Source: Phoronis australis (taxonomy: Eukaryota; Phoronida; Phoronidae). From it: a stretch of DNA of 64,000 nucleotides. Position numbers and translations under genes: made by a program. Below the pieces are notes generated by a model, which searched no databases, was not told the origin of the DNA, and was given only the letters and a program-made list of their open reading frames with translations. Below, piece after piece: positions 35,501 through 43,907 of the stretch. The stretch lies in contig NMRA01000716.1 of assembly GCA_002633005.1 (NCBI GenBank), forward strand, positions 48,596 to 112,595, given 5' to 3'. Positions within the stretch are counted from its first letter, which is position 1; the number at the start of each line of letters is the position of its first letter.

Positions 35501-38500
35501 GCAACGTAACCGAATTAACGTTTGAATAAGGCTATCATGTAGCGGTGACTTAAGATATGGTTCAAAACAGTACAGAGTCTTAAAGTTACAGTAGTATTTA
35601 AGTTTTGCATTATACTCAATTTTTGATCGCCAACATTGCTCATAGCAGTCATTAACTCTGCGCGAAGATACTTGAAAACATGACTTCACACGTGACACCT
35701 AGATTCAACCAAATTTCATAAAAACCATATTTCGATAGCAATTGTCTAACTGCAGATACCCAAGTATTTCTCCCATTCCGATCTAAATCAGCTAACATGT
35801 CGCAAGCCGCTTTACTGTATCTATTAGGTGGCATTTTCAATTACTTTCGCCAATATTTTACACATGTGACACAGTACTTTTCATAGAGCGGGTAAATTCC
35901 ACATTCACCCAATACAGCTGCGTTTGAGCAAGAGTTTCCAACTCCAAGAGCAATTTTATAGAATTAAACATATACGTTTTCAAGCCATTCATATTCTTTG
36001 AATCCCTAGATTTCCGCACAGTAGCACATAGTTGGCACTGCAATTTTATCAAACAGTTCAAGTGACAGGCTCAATGGTAATTCCTTGCACCGGTTTCTAA
36101 TTTTAGAGATAGACATAACAGCTTTACTACCTTCACGTGTCAGAGTTTTAGTGGTTTTGGATCAAACTAATTTTGGTGTAAAAAACTATTCTAAGATATT
36201 TATATTGGGAGACAACCTCCACTACTTAATTTCCATAATACCACTTTTCATACGCTGTGAGTAGCCCGCCATTTCAGACTTACACTCATGCCCCAAGAAG
36301 AGCAATAATCATAAAGGCAGTTTAACATTCTCTGCAAATGAATTTGAGTGCTGGAACACAGAACCATGTCATCAGCATACAACAGCGATTTTACTTTCGG
36401 CGCCACTTCATTGATATAAATCCCTCTAATATTTTGAGCATTATCTAGGACTTCGATAAATTCGTTCAGATACATGATAAACAATAGTGGGCTGATCCTA
36501 CACCCTTGTCTGGTGCCGACAGAACAGTAAATTAAGTCGGTTAACCCTTCCCAGGTCCTTACGCGTGAACGTAATTTGTTGTACATGATTTCAGGACTTT
36601 AAGTACGTATACATCACCATGGACAGCAATGTTTTGTAATCTATACCATAGTAGCATATAGGGAACTCTGTCAAACGCCTTCGAAAAGTCGACAAAAGCA
36701 CAAGAAAAACGACATATTTTTGGCATATGGTCTGAAGCGTAAACATTTGGTCCTGATTGCAGTAGCCCTTGCGGAATCTTGCCTGTGATTCACGAAGTTC
36801 GTCACTTGCCTCCGCCCAGGTGCTAAGGCGGTTGTTCAGAAGTTTGGTGAATAACTTCCTTACTGCTGACACAATGAGATGGTCTCATATTCAGTGTTAG
36901 CCTATTTAAATATAGTAACAATTATTGTGTCACGCCAGACCTGTAGCGAGAATTCTATTGAAAAGCAGTTCCAATACAGGAACAATAGTTACCCTCGTAC
37001 TCTTCAACATCTCAAACACAACATGATAAATGCCGGATGCTTTGCCGTTTGGAAGATCCTTCATAGCGCAGTAAATTTCCTCACATGAGAAACAAGTGTT
37101 CATATCACTGGGTAAATTTTCGTCACAAGCATCACAATAATTGTAATGATTTTCTTGTTGTCTTACGACGGCATTTGACATAGTGTCGCTCGGTTCCATC
37201 CGTTCATTGAGCAACAAATTAAAATAAATGCACCACCGTTCTGGAGTTATCAAAGTTTTCTTCGTACTACTATTAAAATTGATTTTACGTGTTCCCAGAA
37301 TTGCTTTGGATTATTTCTACTATCCAAAATATTTCCTAGCAACTTCGACTGATGTTCTTTTTCTGCTTCTTTGTATAACATTCGAAATTGTTTCTTATTT
37401 TCTTTGTATACTGTCAATTGCCAGGGGAGGAGTCTCTCCGAAAAATATTCAAAGAGTGATGTCTTATATTTTTTGCAGTTTGTAAATATTTGTCCCTCCA
37501 AGGGGGTTGTTTACTCTGCCGTTTAGCATGAACACGTTTATTTTTAAACATTGCCATCGATGTAGCAGTTTGTTTATACAGATTTGTGACACCATGTTGC
37601 ATTTTCTATGTCGCCATTCACGAGCGATCTGTTCAACTACTCCATCTGGACTTTCTGACTTTCAATTTGAGAACACTTCGTGGAATTCTGCTACACGGCT
37701 ACTATCCCACTCCAGGCGAGTGTGCGATTGCGATGTTGATTGACTAACGCTACAAAGACTGTCTTACACACAATTACCTGCAACATTACAAACAATAGGA
37801 AAACCTATTTTAATTTATGTGAAACACGAACAGTAATGTTATGCCGTCATCATTATTATTACTAACGATAGCAATGCGCTTTATTTCTATGTATATTAGT
37901 GGCTGGCACCACAACCTCTCGAAAGGTTATGAGTTGCCAGTTAACGTATGTGACTGCACGAAAAGACTTTCGCGACTAAAGCTAGGTCATTATATAGCAA
38001 TTGTTGTTAGTTTAGTGGTCTTTCAATGTAAATTAACATATTAAATGAAAAGTCTTAATTAATGAAAAACACTTCTTCCAGAGTTTGACAAGGACTTGTG
38101 GCTACCAACCTTCACTGACGCGGATCAGTTTTCACGAGACATGACTGGTAATTCATTTTTAGTCGTTAATCAACCACCGCCAACCATTAACAAAAAAGGA
38201 ATCACTGAACAGACGGATTTATTTCCTCCCAGCGCCATATTGGATTTGAAGGTAACTCACTATTAGCACTTTAGCTAACTTTAATGGACAGTTTCCTCCT
38301 TAGTGTCTTCTCATCTCTAGTCGAACTTCACCAAAGCCAACCCTGACATATCGCGGTGAAGTTCCTTCTGGTATATCGGTTTGATGCGTTTGTAGTTTGA
38401 AGTAGAACACAGGAACCTGAATACTATAACTGAATTGCTTGTTCAAGGAGAACAAGCTCTTTGAGTCATCCCACCGTTTTATTAAGTACTTTTTAACAAA

Positions 38501-39948
38501 GAGTAACATGTTTGTTTTCACCCCTCGACACCGTCACAACCATCACACTGCTATCAAAGATCACTGTCTTACTATGGTTGTATGCAGCCCTACTCAAAAC
38601 GTTGTCATGTTAGCCAAACCTCTTTACCAGAGATAGTTAGGTATGATAAGTGCATTATTTATCCTGGTTGCTGTCATTTTGACAACCTGTACTATGAAGT
38701 CTAAGGAACACTAGTGACAATATGTGCTACCACATTCCAGCTGAATGAAGTTTCCAACTCAAAGGCTTCGGTATCTTTACAATGGACGGCAGTAGGGGAC
38801 GACTTAGATCAAGGAAAAGGTAACTTCCCAGTTGACAATCTATTGAAGAGTAACGTGACAACGCTGTGTTGCACTTACTTAACTAGTATGATACACGACG
38901 TGCATCAAATGGGCGCATATTTTAATTTGTCGATGAAAAGGTCGTTTTCCATCAGTCATAATATTGAACTTCTCAGGTTTTAAGGTGCAGAGGGGTCAAA
39001 AACTGCACTTGATCGACTTCACCGGCTCCGCTGTTCCAACCGACTAAGATATCTGATTGGTGTGTGATTAGGAAGTCTACATCGAGGACTAATCAGATGC
39101 CTTAGGTGGTGGAACTGGCGGAGTGCAGCCAATGTTATTCGTGAAAATACTAGGTAACTTGTGAGTTCGCTTTTCCTGGGAACTTCCAAGAGGGATGTTT
39201 TCAAGACAACTATAGGTCTACTGAAGTTAGAGCGAAACAACCAAATTCTATCGAAGGTCGTACGAGAGGTTTTAATTTTTGATAACACAGTCTCGGTTAA
39301 AATGCCGCAATGTGTAAGATCGAAATTTTCACCAACATTAAATCCAATGGTAGACGGTAGGCTCACTTCACAAAAAATGAAATGAAGTATGTGCTTCCTC
39401 AAATCTTCGTCGAACCGGAAATGCCACCACCAAGTGAACTTTGTTGTGTTGAAGATGACGGATTCAAATTTGAATTTAATGTTACTAATACAGCTGTTAA
39501 AGAGCTTAGAATATACTGTATGTAAAGCGAATGCATCATTTCAGCCACACGTTACGATCTTAGAGTCTCCACCAACTTCAGTGAAATAAAGAACAACTTC
39601 TTTAAGTGCAGACCAGTTACCCAGGCGATGGTCCTCGTGGGTAACCTTTCAGCGCCACTCGCCGCCGGCAGCATCGAAACGTTCACCGTGCAACTGAATA
39701 GCACCGATGCCAATGCCACCTACGTGTTTGCTGTCAAAGCCATTGACGATCAAAACAGAACGGGGTCGATATCAAACTTAGTCACTGCGGCCTTCATGGT
39801 TGTAGCAGTACCCTTGAGGAGTGGACTGCCTAGTCAAGAACCGGCAACACGCACAGCCATGAGTGACGGGCCGGTTACCAATATTAGCAGCTTCAATGGA
39901 GCCTACACCGCTGTTTTTCTTCTGACTGTCTTGATCAACTGCTTCTGA
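13928..39948 (+). CDS. CLCA: CLCA copy 2: full-length calcium-activated chloride channel regulator
   Basis: Fifteen exons: 13928-14098, 16105-16244, 16797-16960, 18242-18375, 22619-22771, 24744-24855, 25472-25590, 25885-26112, 26382-26669, 32053-32431, 32810-32944, 34469-34636, 38082-38251, 38741-38819, 39545-39948. All phases join, giving 2844 nt (947 residues plus TGA), close to vertebrate CLCAs. Order: signal peptide (1-22), CLCA N-terminal metalloprotease domain with HEFAH at 164-168 followed by WGVFDE, Cys-containing segment, VWA domain with MIDAS DTSGS (325-329), T396 and SDGED (D425), beta-rich region, FN3-like region and C-terminal hydrophobic tail. CLCA proteins self-cleave and regulate calcium-activated chloride currents from outside the cell. 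An in-frame ATG at 13880 would add 16 residues; 13928 was chosen because it gives a cleaner signal peptide. One small exon of the Cys motif may be missing in the gapped intron. Confidence 0.92.
14099..16104 (+). other. CLCA copy 2 intron 1
   Basis: No coding content is seen apart from a degenerate tRNA-like SINE remnant at 14421-14477. Short open frames on both strands lack family features. Confidence 0.5.
14421..14477 (+). repeat. Degenerate tRNA-like SINE fragment
   Basis: TTAATGGTAAGAGC followed by GTGGTTTAATTCCCA resembles worn A and B boxes with tRNA-like spacing. Too degenerate to be a tRNA gene. Confidence 0.35.
16105..16244 (+). CDS. CLCA: CLCA copy 2 exon 2
   Basis: Acceptor TTGCAG, donor ACG|GTACGT, 140 nt, phase 0 to 2. 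Encodes ASETLFTATNGRAYFKNITV and LVPHDW, matching the CLCA N-terminal domain (FxATxxRxYFKNIxIL). Confidence 0.88.
16797..16960 (+). CDS. CLCA: CLCA copy 2 exon 3
   Basis: Acceptor TTGTAG, donor ATG|GTAAAT, 164 nt, phase 2 to 1. Encodes NVIIASPNPSSGNKPYVNQI, then CGEPGEYMHLTPNYV, a hallmark CLCA segment just before the metalloprotease motif. Confidence 0.88.
16961..18241 (+). other. CLCA copy 2 intron 3
   Basis: No coding content is recognised. A (TG)n microsatellite lies at 17249-17268. Confidence 0.55.
18242..18375 (+). CDS. CLCA: CLCA copy 2 exon 4 (metalloprotease motif)
   Basis: Acceptor TACAAG, donor GAG|GTATGT, 134 nt, phase 1 to 0. Encodes TIVHEFAHLRWGVFDEQPVE: HExxH zinc ligands and the downstream glutamate of the CLCA self-cleaving protease, so the catalytic motif is intact. 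Confidence 0.93.
19041..19506. repeat. Dispersed repeat, copy A
   Basis: Aligns with 23546-24071 in the same orientation over its length (shared TCCAAAATTAT, ATTAATTGG and GATAAAAAATGG words), moderately diverged. No coding capacity is seen. Class unknown. Confidence 0.6.
20722..20911. other. Assembly gap (190 N)
   Basis: An unresolved stretch preceded by a C-run of about nine bases. Open frames across it are meaningless. Confidence 1.
22619..22771 (+). CDS. CLCA: CLCA copy 2 exon 5 (Cys-rich segment)
   Basis: Acceptor TTGCAG, donor TCG|GTAAAG, 153 nt, phase 0 to 0. Encodes TSSDDCQLDESGLPNTNCIF, then SRQEATSSLMDYYQL, matching the CLCA region with SRQ and the 'asiM' stretch that precedes VWA. 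Confidence 0.85.
23437..23520. repeat. (GT)n microsatellite
   Basis: About 40 GT dinucleotides with one TTT interruption. Cys/Val and His/Thr open frames across it are artefacts. Confidence 0.97.
23546..24071. repeat. Dispersed repeat, copy B
   Basis: Partner of 19041-19506, same orientation, slightly longer owing to insertions. Confidence 0.6.
24744..24855 (+). CDS. CLCA: CLCA copy 2 exon 6
   Basis: Acceptor CTACAG, donor G|GTAGTT, 112 nt, phase 0 to 1. Encodes FCDKEHNAEAPNKHNRKCNS, then SVWEVM and DFR: a signature CLCA motif (FCxxxxHNxEAPNxxNxxCNxxSxWEV). Confidence 0.93.
25472..25590 (+). CDS. CLCA: CLCA copy 2 exon 7 (start of VWA domain)
   Basis: Acceptor GTTTTAG, donor GAC|GTAAGT, 119 nt, phase 1 to 0. 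Encodes KYIVLVIDTSGSMD, the first VWA strand with the metal-binding DxSxS of the MIDAS (residues 325-329). Confidence 0.92.
25885..26112 (+). CDS. CLCA: CLCA copy 2 exon 8 (VWA domain)
   Basis: Acceptor CTTCAG, 228 nt, phase 0 to 0. Encodes HVAIVAFASAARI and LPTVATGGTCIGGALN, with the MIDAS threonine T396. The donor is CTCGAG|GCAAGA: only a GC donor keeps the frame with exon 9, because nearby GT sites give the wrong phase. Confidence 0.88.
26382..26669 (+). CDS. CLCA: CLCA copy 2 exon 9 (end of VWA domain)
   Basis: Acceptor TTACAG, donor AAG|GTTAGT, 288 nt, phase 0 to 0. Encodes GGYILLLSDGEDYCDK (MIDAS aspartate D425), GVIVDTIRF and FAKDTGGIPMFSSDGD, typical of the CLCA VWA C-terminal half. 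Confidence 0.92.
26670..27548 (+). other. CLCA copy 2 intron 9, left part
   Basis: No exon is found. A degenerate TG-rich low-complexity stretch lies at 27340-27470. The tandem array follows. Confidence 0.55.
27557..27581. repeat. Palindromic head of array unit 1
   Basis: ATTATTGTCACG and its reverse complement around a central G, with one mismatch. Potential hairpin or dimer-binding site. Confidence 0.8.
27986..27998 (-). promoter_or_regulatory. Imperfect DR1-like site, array monomer 1
   Basis: TGATCTTTGACCT: one base off the perfect DR1 present in the other monomers. The only degenerate member of the seven. Confidence 0.5.
28418..28430 (-). promoter_or_regulatory. Perfect DR1 nuclear-receptor motif, monomer 2
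   Basis: TGACCTTTGACCT, the reverse complement of AGGTCAAAGGTCA: two AGGTCA half-sites as a direct repeat spaced by one base. RXR heterodimers, HNF4 and COUP-TF bind such sites in animals. Sequence match only. Confidence 0.55.
28750..28774. repeat. Palindromic head of array unit 2
   Basis: Perfect 12-base arms (ATTATTGTCACG) around one central base. Confidence 0.85.
29177..29189 (-). promoter_or_regulatory. Perfect DR1 motif, monomer 3
   Basis: TGACCTTTGACCT, first monomer of unit 2; the next copy is 433 bp downstream. Confidence 0.55.
29610..29622 (-). promoter_or_regulatory. Perfect DR1 motif, monomer 4
   Basis: TGACCTTTGACCT, 433 bp after the previous one, in the additional internal monomer of unit 2. 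Confidence 0.55.
30043..30055 (-). promoter_or_regulatory. Perfect DR1 motif, monomer 5
   Basis: TGACCTTTGACCT, 433 bp after the previous one; last full monomer of unit 2. Confidence 0.55.
30384..30408. repeat. Palindromic head of array unit 3
   Basis: Same 25-bp palindrome with a change only in the last base. Confidence 0.8.
30815..30827 (-). promoter_or_regulatory. Perfect DR1 motif, monomer 6
   Basis: TGACCTTTGACCT in the first monomer of unit 3. Confidence 0.55.
31249..31261 (-). promoter_or_regulatory. Perfect DR1 motif, monomer 7
   Basis: TGACCTTTGACCT, 434 bp after the previous site; last full monomer of the array. Confidence 0.55.
31604..31625. repeat. GC-rich hairpin 1 at array end
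   Basis: CTCTGCGC TTACAC GCGCAGAG: an 8-bp perfect stem with a 6-base loop, followed by TAATAAGAATAAG. The left arm matches the GGACTCTGCGC just after each large-unit palindrome. Confidence 0.75.
31672..31693. repeat. GC-rich hairpin 2 at array end
   Basis: Same 22-base hairpin, 68 bp after the first, in a second copy of the AAAACCCAGGAACAACAG unit. Confidence 0.75.
31846..31922. repeat. (CATA)n microsatellite
   Basis: About 19 ACAT/CATA tetranucleotides. Met-Tyr-Val-Cys frames across it are artefacts. Confidence 0.97.
32053..32431 (+). CDS. CLCA: CLCA copy 2 exon 10
   Basis: Acceptor GCTAG, donor G|GTAAGT, 379 nt, phase 0 to 1. Encodes VMDELVTLKGHAFKNVTF, VYVTWTSS and IVIPGKAIAGIWTIIF: the CLCA beta-rich region. 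Same length and phase as 1153-1531, the most diverged exon pair of the two copies. Confidence 0.9.
32810..32944 (+). CDS. CLCA: CLCA copy 2 exon 11
   Basis: Acceptor TTTCAG, donor G|GTAATT, 135 nt, phase 1 to 1. Encodes RVAIYATVRKGYLPVTGAKV and LFDGGAG. Contains no ATG and is easily missed by simple frame scans. Confidence 0.87.
32945..34468 (+). other. CLCA copy 2 intron 11
   Basis: Partly alignable with the copy 1 intron 2059-4742. An open stretch of 73 codons at 33498-33719 has no recognisable family and is broken in the copy 1 counterpart, so it is not called as a gene. Confidence 0.5.
34469..34636 (+). CDS. CLCA: CLCA copy 2 exon 12
   Basis: Acceptor ATGAAG, donor A|GTAAGT, 168 nt, phase 1 to 1. 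Encodes GADANVEDGVYSGYFTNF and GNGRYSVRVKAS. Confidence 0.9.
35170..35479. mobile_element. 300-bp MITE nested in the LINE
   Basis: Element 35175-35474 with terminal inverted repeats CAGTGGCGGATTTAGG and (reverse complement of the right end) CAGGGGCGGATCCAGG, 13 of 16 matching. It is flanked by ACTTC on both sides (35170-35174, 35475-35479). Non-coding. A related right end lies at window positions 1-96. It interrupts the LINE C-terminal frame, so it inserted later. Confidence 0.8.
36248..36586 (-). pseudogene. LINE reverse transcriptase palm fragment
   Basis: 112 codons with GTRQGCRISPLLFIMYLNEF and LLYADDMVLC, the RT catalytic block. Open over this stretch but disconnected by frameshifts from the fingers part at 36591-36872. 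Confidence 0.88.
37746..38081 (+). other. End of CLCA copy 2 intron 12
   Basis: Nothing coding. Alignable in part with 5190-5391 in the copy 1 intron (shared TGGCTGGCACCACAAC / ATGGTTGGCATCATCAGC region and CTCTCGAAA words). Confidence 0.45.
38082..38251 (+). CDS. CLCA: CLCA copy 2 exon 13
   Basis: Acceptor TTCCAG, donor AAG|GTAACT, 170 nt, phase 1 to 0. Encodes DADQFSRDMTGNSFLVVN and LFPPSAILDLK. Confidence 0.9.
38741..38819 (+). CDS. CLCA: CLCA copy 2 exon 14
   Basis: Acceptor ATTCCAG, donor G|GTAACT, 79 nt, phase 0 to 1. Encodes SVSLQWTAVGDDLDQGK. Confidence 0.9.
38820..39544 (+). other. CLCA copy 2 intron 14
   Basis: Holds a dispersed repeat fragment at about 38990-39130. It also holds an open 54-codon stretch (FTKNEM... 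VEPEMPPPSELCC... ELRIYCM, stop near 39525) with a related but altered counterpart in copy 1. No acceptor with the needed phase was found, so it is not called as an exon. Confidence 0.45.
39545..39948 (+). CDS. CLCA: CLCA copy 2 exon 15 (terminal)
   Basis: Acceptor ATTTCAG, phase 1, TGA at 39946-39948. FN3-like end with ATYVFAVKAIDDQNRTGS, several NxT/S sites, then SSFNGAYTAVFLLTVLINCF as the very C-terminus. Small residues, a short spacer and a hydrophobic run ending at the stop fit a GPI-attachment signal; a tail-less transmembrane end is the alternative. Confidence 0.92.
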
Positions 39949-40428
39949 GAAAAAACAAGTTCTTATGGATCGTTATACACGTGGATACAGTTGTTAAGCA
40001 CAATTATGGAAAACTATCACCTCATCGTACTTGCACGATGACGCTCTTTTAAAAGCCACAGCGTAGCGTTGGCATGAATGTGCCTACGACCGTCTTAACA
40101 ACGACAGAGAGTAAGGGCCCCTGCATGTTATTTGTCACTTTTAACCGCTGTAGATTATAAACTAGTTTATACATGTTACTTTTCATGAAAGTATCTTAGT
40201 TTGTTACAGTGAGTTGATTGTCTCCTTGTCCAAAGGGCCTTTCACATACCATGGCAATTTCATGAGCACAGAATTCTAATTATTGCTATTTGACCAGGTA
40301 TACTGCTGCTGCATGGGCGACATTTGGCTATTGCCCCGCTCGACCTATAAGTTGACTCATTAGCAGATACATATATAGATATATAACGCATGTATTAACT
40401 TACATAGCAGTTAGTATAATGCAATAAA
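39949..40428 (+). other. CLCA copy 2 3' UTR and poly(A) signal
   Basis: Aligns with the copy 1 3' flank. At 40070-40090 (TTGGCATGAATGTGCC) it keeps the uninterrupted form of the site where copy 1 received its LTR element. AATAAA at 40423-40428 is the likely poly(A) signal. Confidence 0.6.
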
Positions 40429-43400
40429 AACACAGCTGAATACTGTTTCAGTATTATTTAATTTCCTTATTAGTCAGTAGATGGCGTGACTAGTGTCAAA
40501 ATCGCCTTCTCATTCAAATAAAAGTGCCGTGTCGCAAACTCGTCAACCTTTTATTCGCACTAATGGCAACCAGTCTTGAAACATGGTGGCAGCTTTGTTG
40601 AAGATTATCTTGTTAGGATACTAACCTAATCATCCAATGGCAACAGGGTAAGCGTACATTGTATGTTAATATCGGACATTCTGTCAAGAGCAACCACTCA
40701 AAAACAACTGCTTAAGAAACACTAGTTCTGTGACGTGGCTCCAGCGTCTCACGATCAACAGAGCACTAAGTCTGATTTCATCCTTCAGTAACTCGCTCAT
40801 GTCTTAATGGATGACGTCAGAACAAAGACGATTTTCCCACTGTCACTTCGACCTTTCTTCTCCATTCGTGACGAGTGCTTTCTAGAACTAAGTGATGGTC
40901 TGATTTCCTGAGAGGAGAAATTTGTTGTACCTATTTGCATTCAACTGACGAATCTCTTCCATGAACCACATCTTGGTGTTGAAAGTTCTTCACGTAGATA
41001 ACGGGAATGTCTCCACTGGCCAGGAATTACTGAGATGTTGGTACTAGGATAGGAAAAGGTTGTCGAAGTTATAAAAACTGACCAGCCCTGCGATTTTCTC
41101 CTGTTTTCACTTTATTCATTTCGTCTGTTCGAAAATGTCCTCGGGCTGAGCCATCTGATTTGTCTCAGAACCGAAAGTGGTCTTTTTAATTTTGTTTGTT
41201 TTAGGTAATCTAATCAGCAATGAATTAGGCTGTTTTTTCATAAGTGATTCGGTATTTGCAAGTGTATACTACAAGCTTTTTCAATGGGTCGAAATATTTT
41301 TACGACCGTCCTTCCAAACTTCAGGTGCTATTTCCAAAACTGAAGCCTGGGGACACCAGACACTAAATCTGCAGTACTAAAACCCAGAGGTTATGTCATT
41401 GGCACTACTATTTCGTTTTCAATGCATTTATTTTTCTTGTTTTGCTATTTTAACCATAAAAACAATGACACGTAATATATAAATAGCTTTGGAGATTTCA
41501 CCTTCAACTTTTATGAGATAAGATTTCGTCGTGTTAAGGATACCAGCATTTTGTTTCCAATGTATTTTCTTTAGCTTCCGAGATATACAATACCTCAAGC
41601 CTAAATCCAGCTTGTAACCTCAGCGGTCGCAGTCCTTCGGTTCATTACATGACTTTGCCGGCGGCGCTAAACCGAACTGGTTTGTGACACAGTATTTCAA
41701 TTTTTTGCAACCTGCAAAGTTTCCCCCTTTGGTTTTAGCGAACGCCACTGGCGAACCACGATTGGCATCACCTGAAAGATGAAGTACTAGCACGCCTAAA
41801 ATCTCACCAGTAGCCCTCCTTCAGAAATACATAGGAAACGGGTTAGTTATGTTAGCAATTTGAGTAAGGGGAGATAACTATGAAATTTGCCTATACACTA
41901 CTACCCAAAGTTATTGGTGAGAAATTTTCGACATCCCTTCATGGAGGTTTGAAGTTTGCCCCATTCACGACTATGGGGTTGGAAAAGCGTTGCATTTTAG
42001 TCCGCCACACCTTTTCTTCAGTATGCACATGTATATTATTTTAACAGCATTTACGTGTCAACTTCGAAAAACGAACACGGCCAGGAACGTTAAACGCTTG
42101 CTAGTAATGCTTAAGTAATCGATGTTAATTGGCTAAATAACATGTTCACGAGTGCTTAGTTATGAACAGGCTAGATGTTCTTTAAGAACAAGATCTCATT
42201 CTAACATTGTATTATTTCATTAATCCGTGAATATCAGGTACGTTAAAAGTAAATCCCTCAATCAAATGTTTTCCGTATATATGATGTCCAAGTAATGAAT
42301 AGAAAATTTTTCGTTTTTATGTTCAAATTCTTTATCAACAACGAATTTTGTCACTTCATTTGCCTTAGTTGTAAAAAATCAAATCGCGCGAAGGAACTTC
42401 GTACATTTTCTCGGAATGTATTTCTACACACTTTAAATGACTAGAATTTATGATCAGGAGCAATTGTAATGTGGCGTGCGACGTTTCTTGTTAAAAGGGA
42501 ATTATGACGAAGTCAGGGAGGCAGTTAGTTGCTTAATTAGTTATGAGATGGAAATTTGGATTTAAATACAATTTTAGTAAACGTACCTGACATGACAAAG
42601 AATATGTGACTCCTCATGTAAAGGTATCATCGACTGTACGCAACTTGAGATGGAGCCACTGTTGTTTTAAGTTTTGTCTGGATGTTGAGGATGAAATAAA
42701 TTAAGTAAAACACTGAAACTTTAAAAATTTATTTTTGCATCTTTCTTAATCTGAAAATTTCCTGTTATCTGAGAATCACTTGATAAATGGCGGCTTGGAA
42801 ACGAAGGTGTGTCAAGGATGCTGCGTTCTGATTGGTCAGTTAAGCCATCACTCAAAATCCTGGCGATAGTCCTATTAGTAAATCCCCGAGTGATTTAAAA
42901 TCCGCTGAAGTTTTTCCTCGTTGCATCACACTGTGGGTGACTTGGATTGTGGTGGACGGTCTTTTCCACAACCGCTAATTAAGGTTACGGAGAGCCTTAG
43001 AAAAAGTGTCCAACTTTGGCCAACCTCGGAACATATCTCGGTAATGGCTGATCGGATTCATGTGAAATTTGCACACACTATTCTATGTGCACTGTTCTTG
43101 AACGCACCACTAGAAATTGTTTTACATGTGTTCCGCAGCGGTGTGAGGATTTATAAAATATCGGACTTTACAGATTTTCATGACCAAAAGTTGTATAAAA
43201 CGAAAAGGAAATTATTACTTGTCTTAAAAATTGTTGTTGATACCGTTGCTGTGTCTTCGTTAGGCCAATTTTACTAAACATGCATAACCACATGATTTAG
43301 CTAATGAGAGATTGGTAAGCAAGAAAAATCAAATTCCACAAGTTATCAGTATTAACATACCATTACTGAGTTAAAATCTACAGTTTTGTAGATATCTGAC

Positions 43401-43907
43401 TAAATTCACTTGTCGATAGGCCTTACGTAGCGCTTATCGAGATAGCAGTGAGTGTTCAACCTCCTAAACTTACTTCATTCTTTTGTGAACAAACGGGATT
43501 AAAATCACAACACCATATCTGTTGGATAGCGTTACAGACACTCGTTTGTGCAGCTTCGTCAGGTTTATAGTTATGAAGTAAATTGTCAATAGACATGGCC
43601 AACCTATAAATTTAAAAAGCAGCTATATTTCGAGAAATAATGTCTCATCATCGGGCACGTGGTAAAATCGAAAGCTATAAACAAAGTCATCTGTGGCAGC
43701 AAGTAAATAAGCGTCCAAACTGTGAATGTGAATAAAACAGACTTTGGGAAGCACACAGGCCACTCCAGGAACAGAGCCAGCGTACGGTGAACGTCTGTGA
43801 GCAGCTCATTTAGCACAGATTTTCCATAACCTGTCAACAGAGACTCCAATAGCTTCAACCGAAATGGTAATTTTTATGCATGGCGAAAGAATGTATCTGC
43901 TAGTTAA
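40429..43907. other. Spacer between CLCA copy 2 and the DNA transposon
   Basis: No gene is recognised. 41102-41290 aligns with 11099-11290, the right copy of the duplicated CLCA downstream DNA. 42785-42880 is a dispersed repeat whose reverse complement is at 60740-60835. A 118-codon open stretch at 42921-43277 shows no family features. Confidence 0.5.
42785..42880 (+). repeat. Dispersed repeat, plus orientation
   Basis: Shares GCTGCGTTCTGATTGGTCAG and ACTCAAAATCCTGGC with the reverse complement of 60740-60835. Confidence 0.7.

Larger units (their letters stand above)
34857..37745 (-). mobile_element. 5'-truncated non-LTR (LINE) retrotransposon, broken
   Basis: Minus-strand pieces in order from 37745 to 34857: a linker before RT (HVKSI, NPKQFWEHVKS), RT start (DLPNGKASGI, FEMLK), RT fingers (LFTKLLNNRL, ESQARFRKGY), the palm with GTRQGCRISPLLF and the catalytic YADD (LLYADDMVLCSS), and a C-terminal region with CLICNDGLAEDEYHFLLIC. 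Frames shift several times, and no endonuclease domain is seen. The C-terminal part is split by a MITE at 35175-35474. CR1/L2-like clades are likely but not resolved. It sits in intron 12 of CLCA copy 2, antisense to the gene. Confidence 0.9.

Noticed and set aside
42921-43277. Plus-strand open stretch of 118 codons
   Set aside because: No recognisable motif, and no splice or duplication support.
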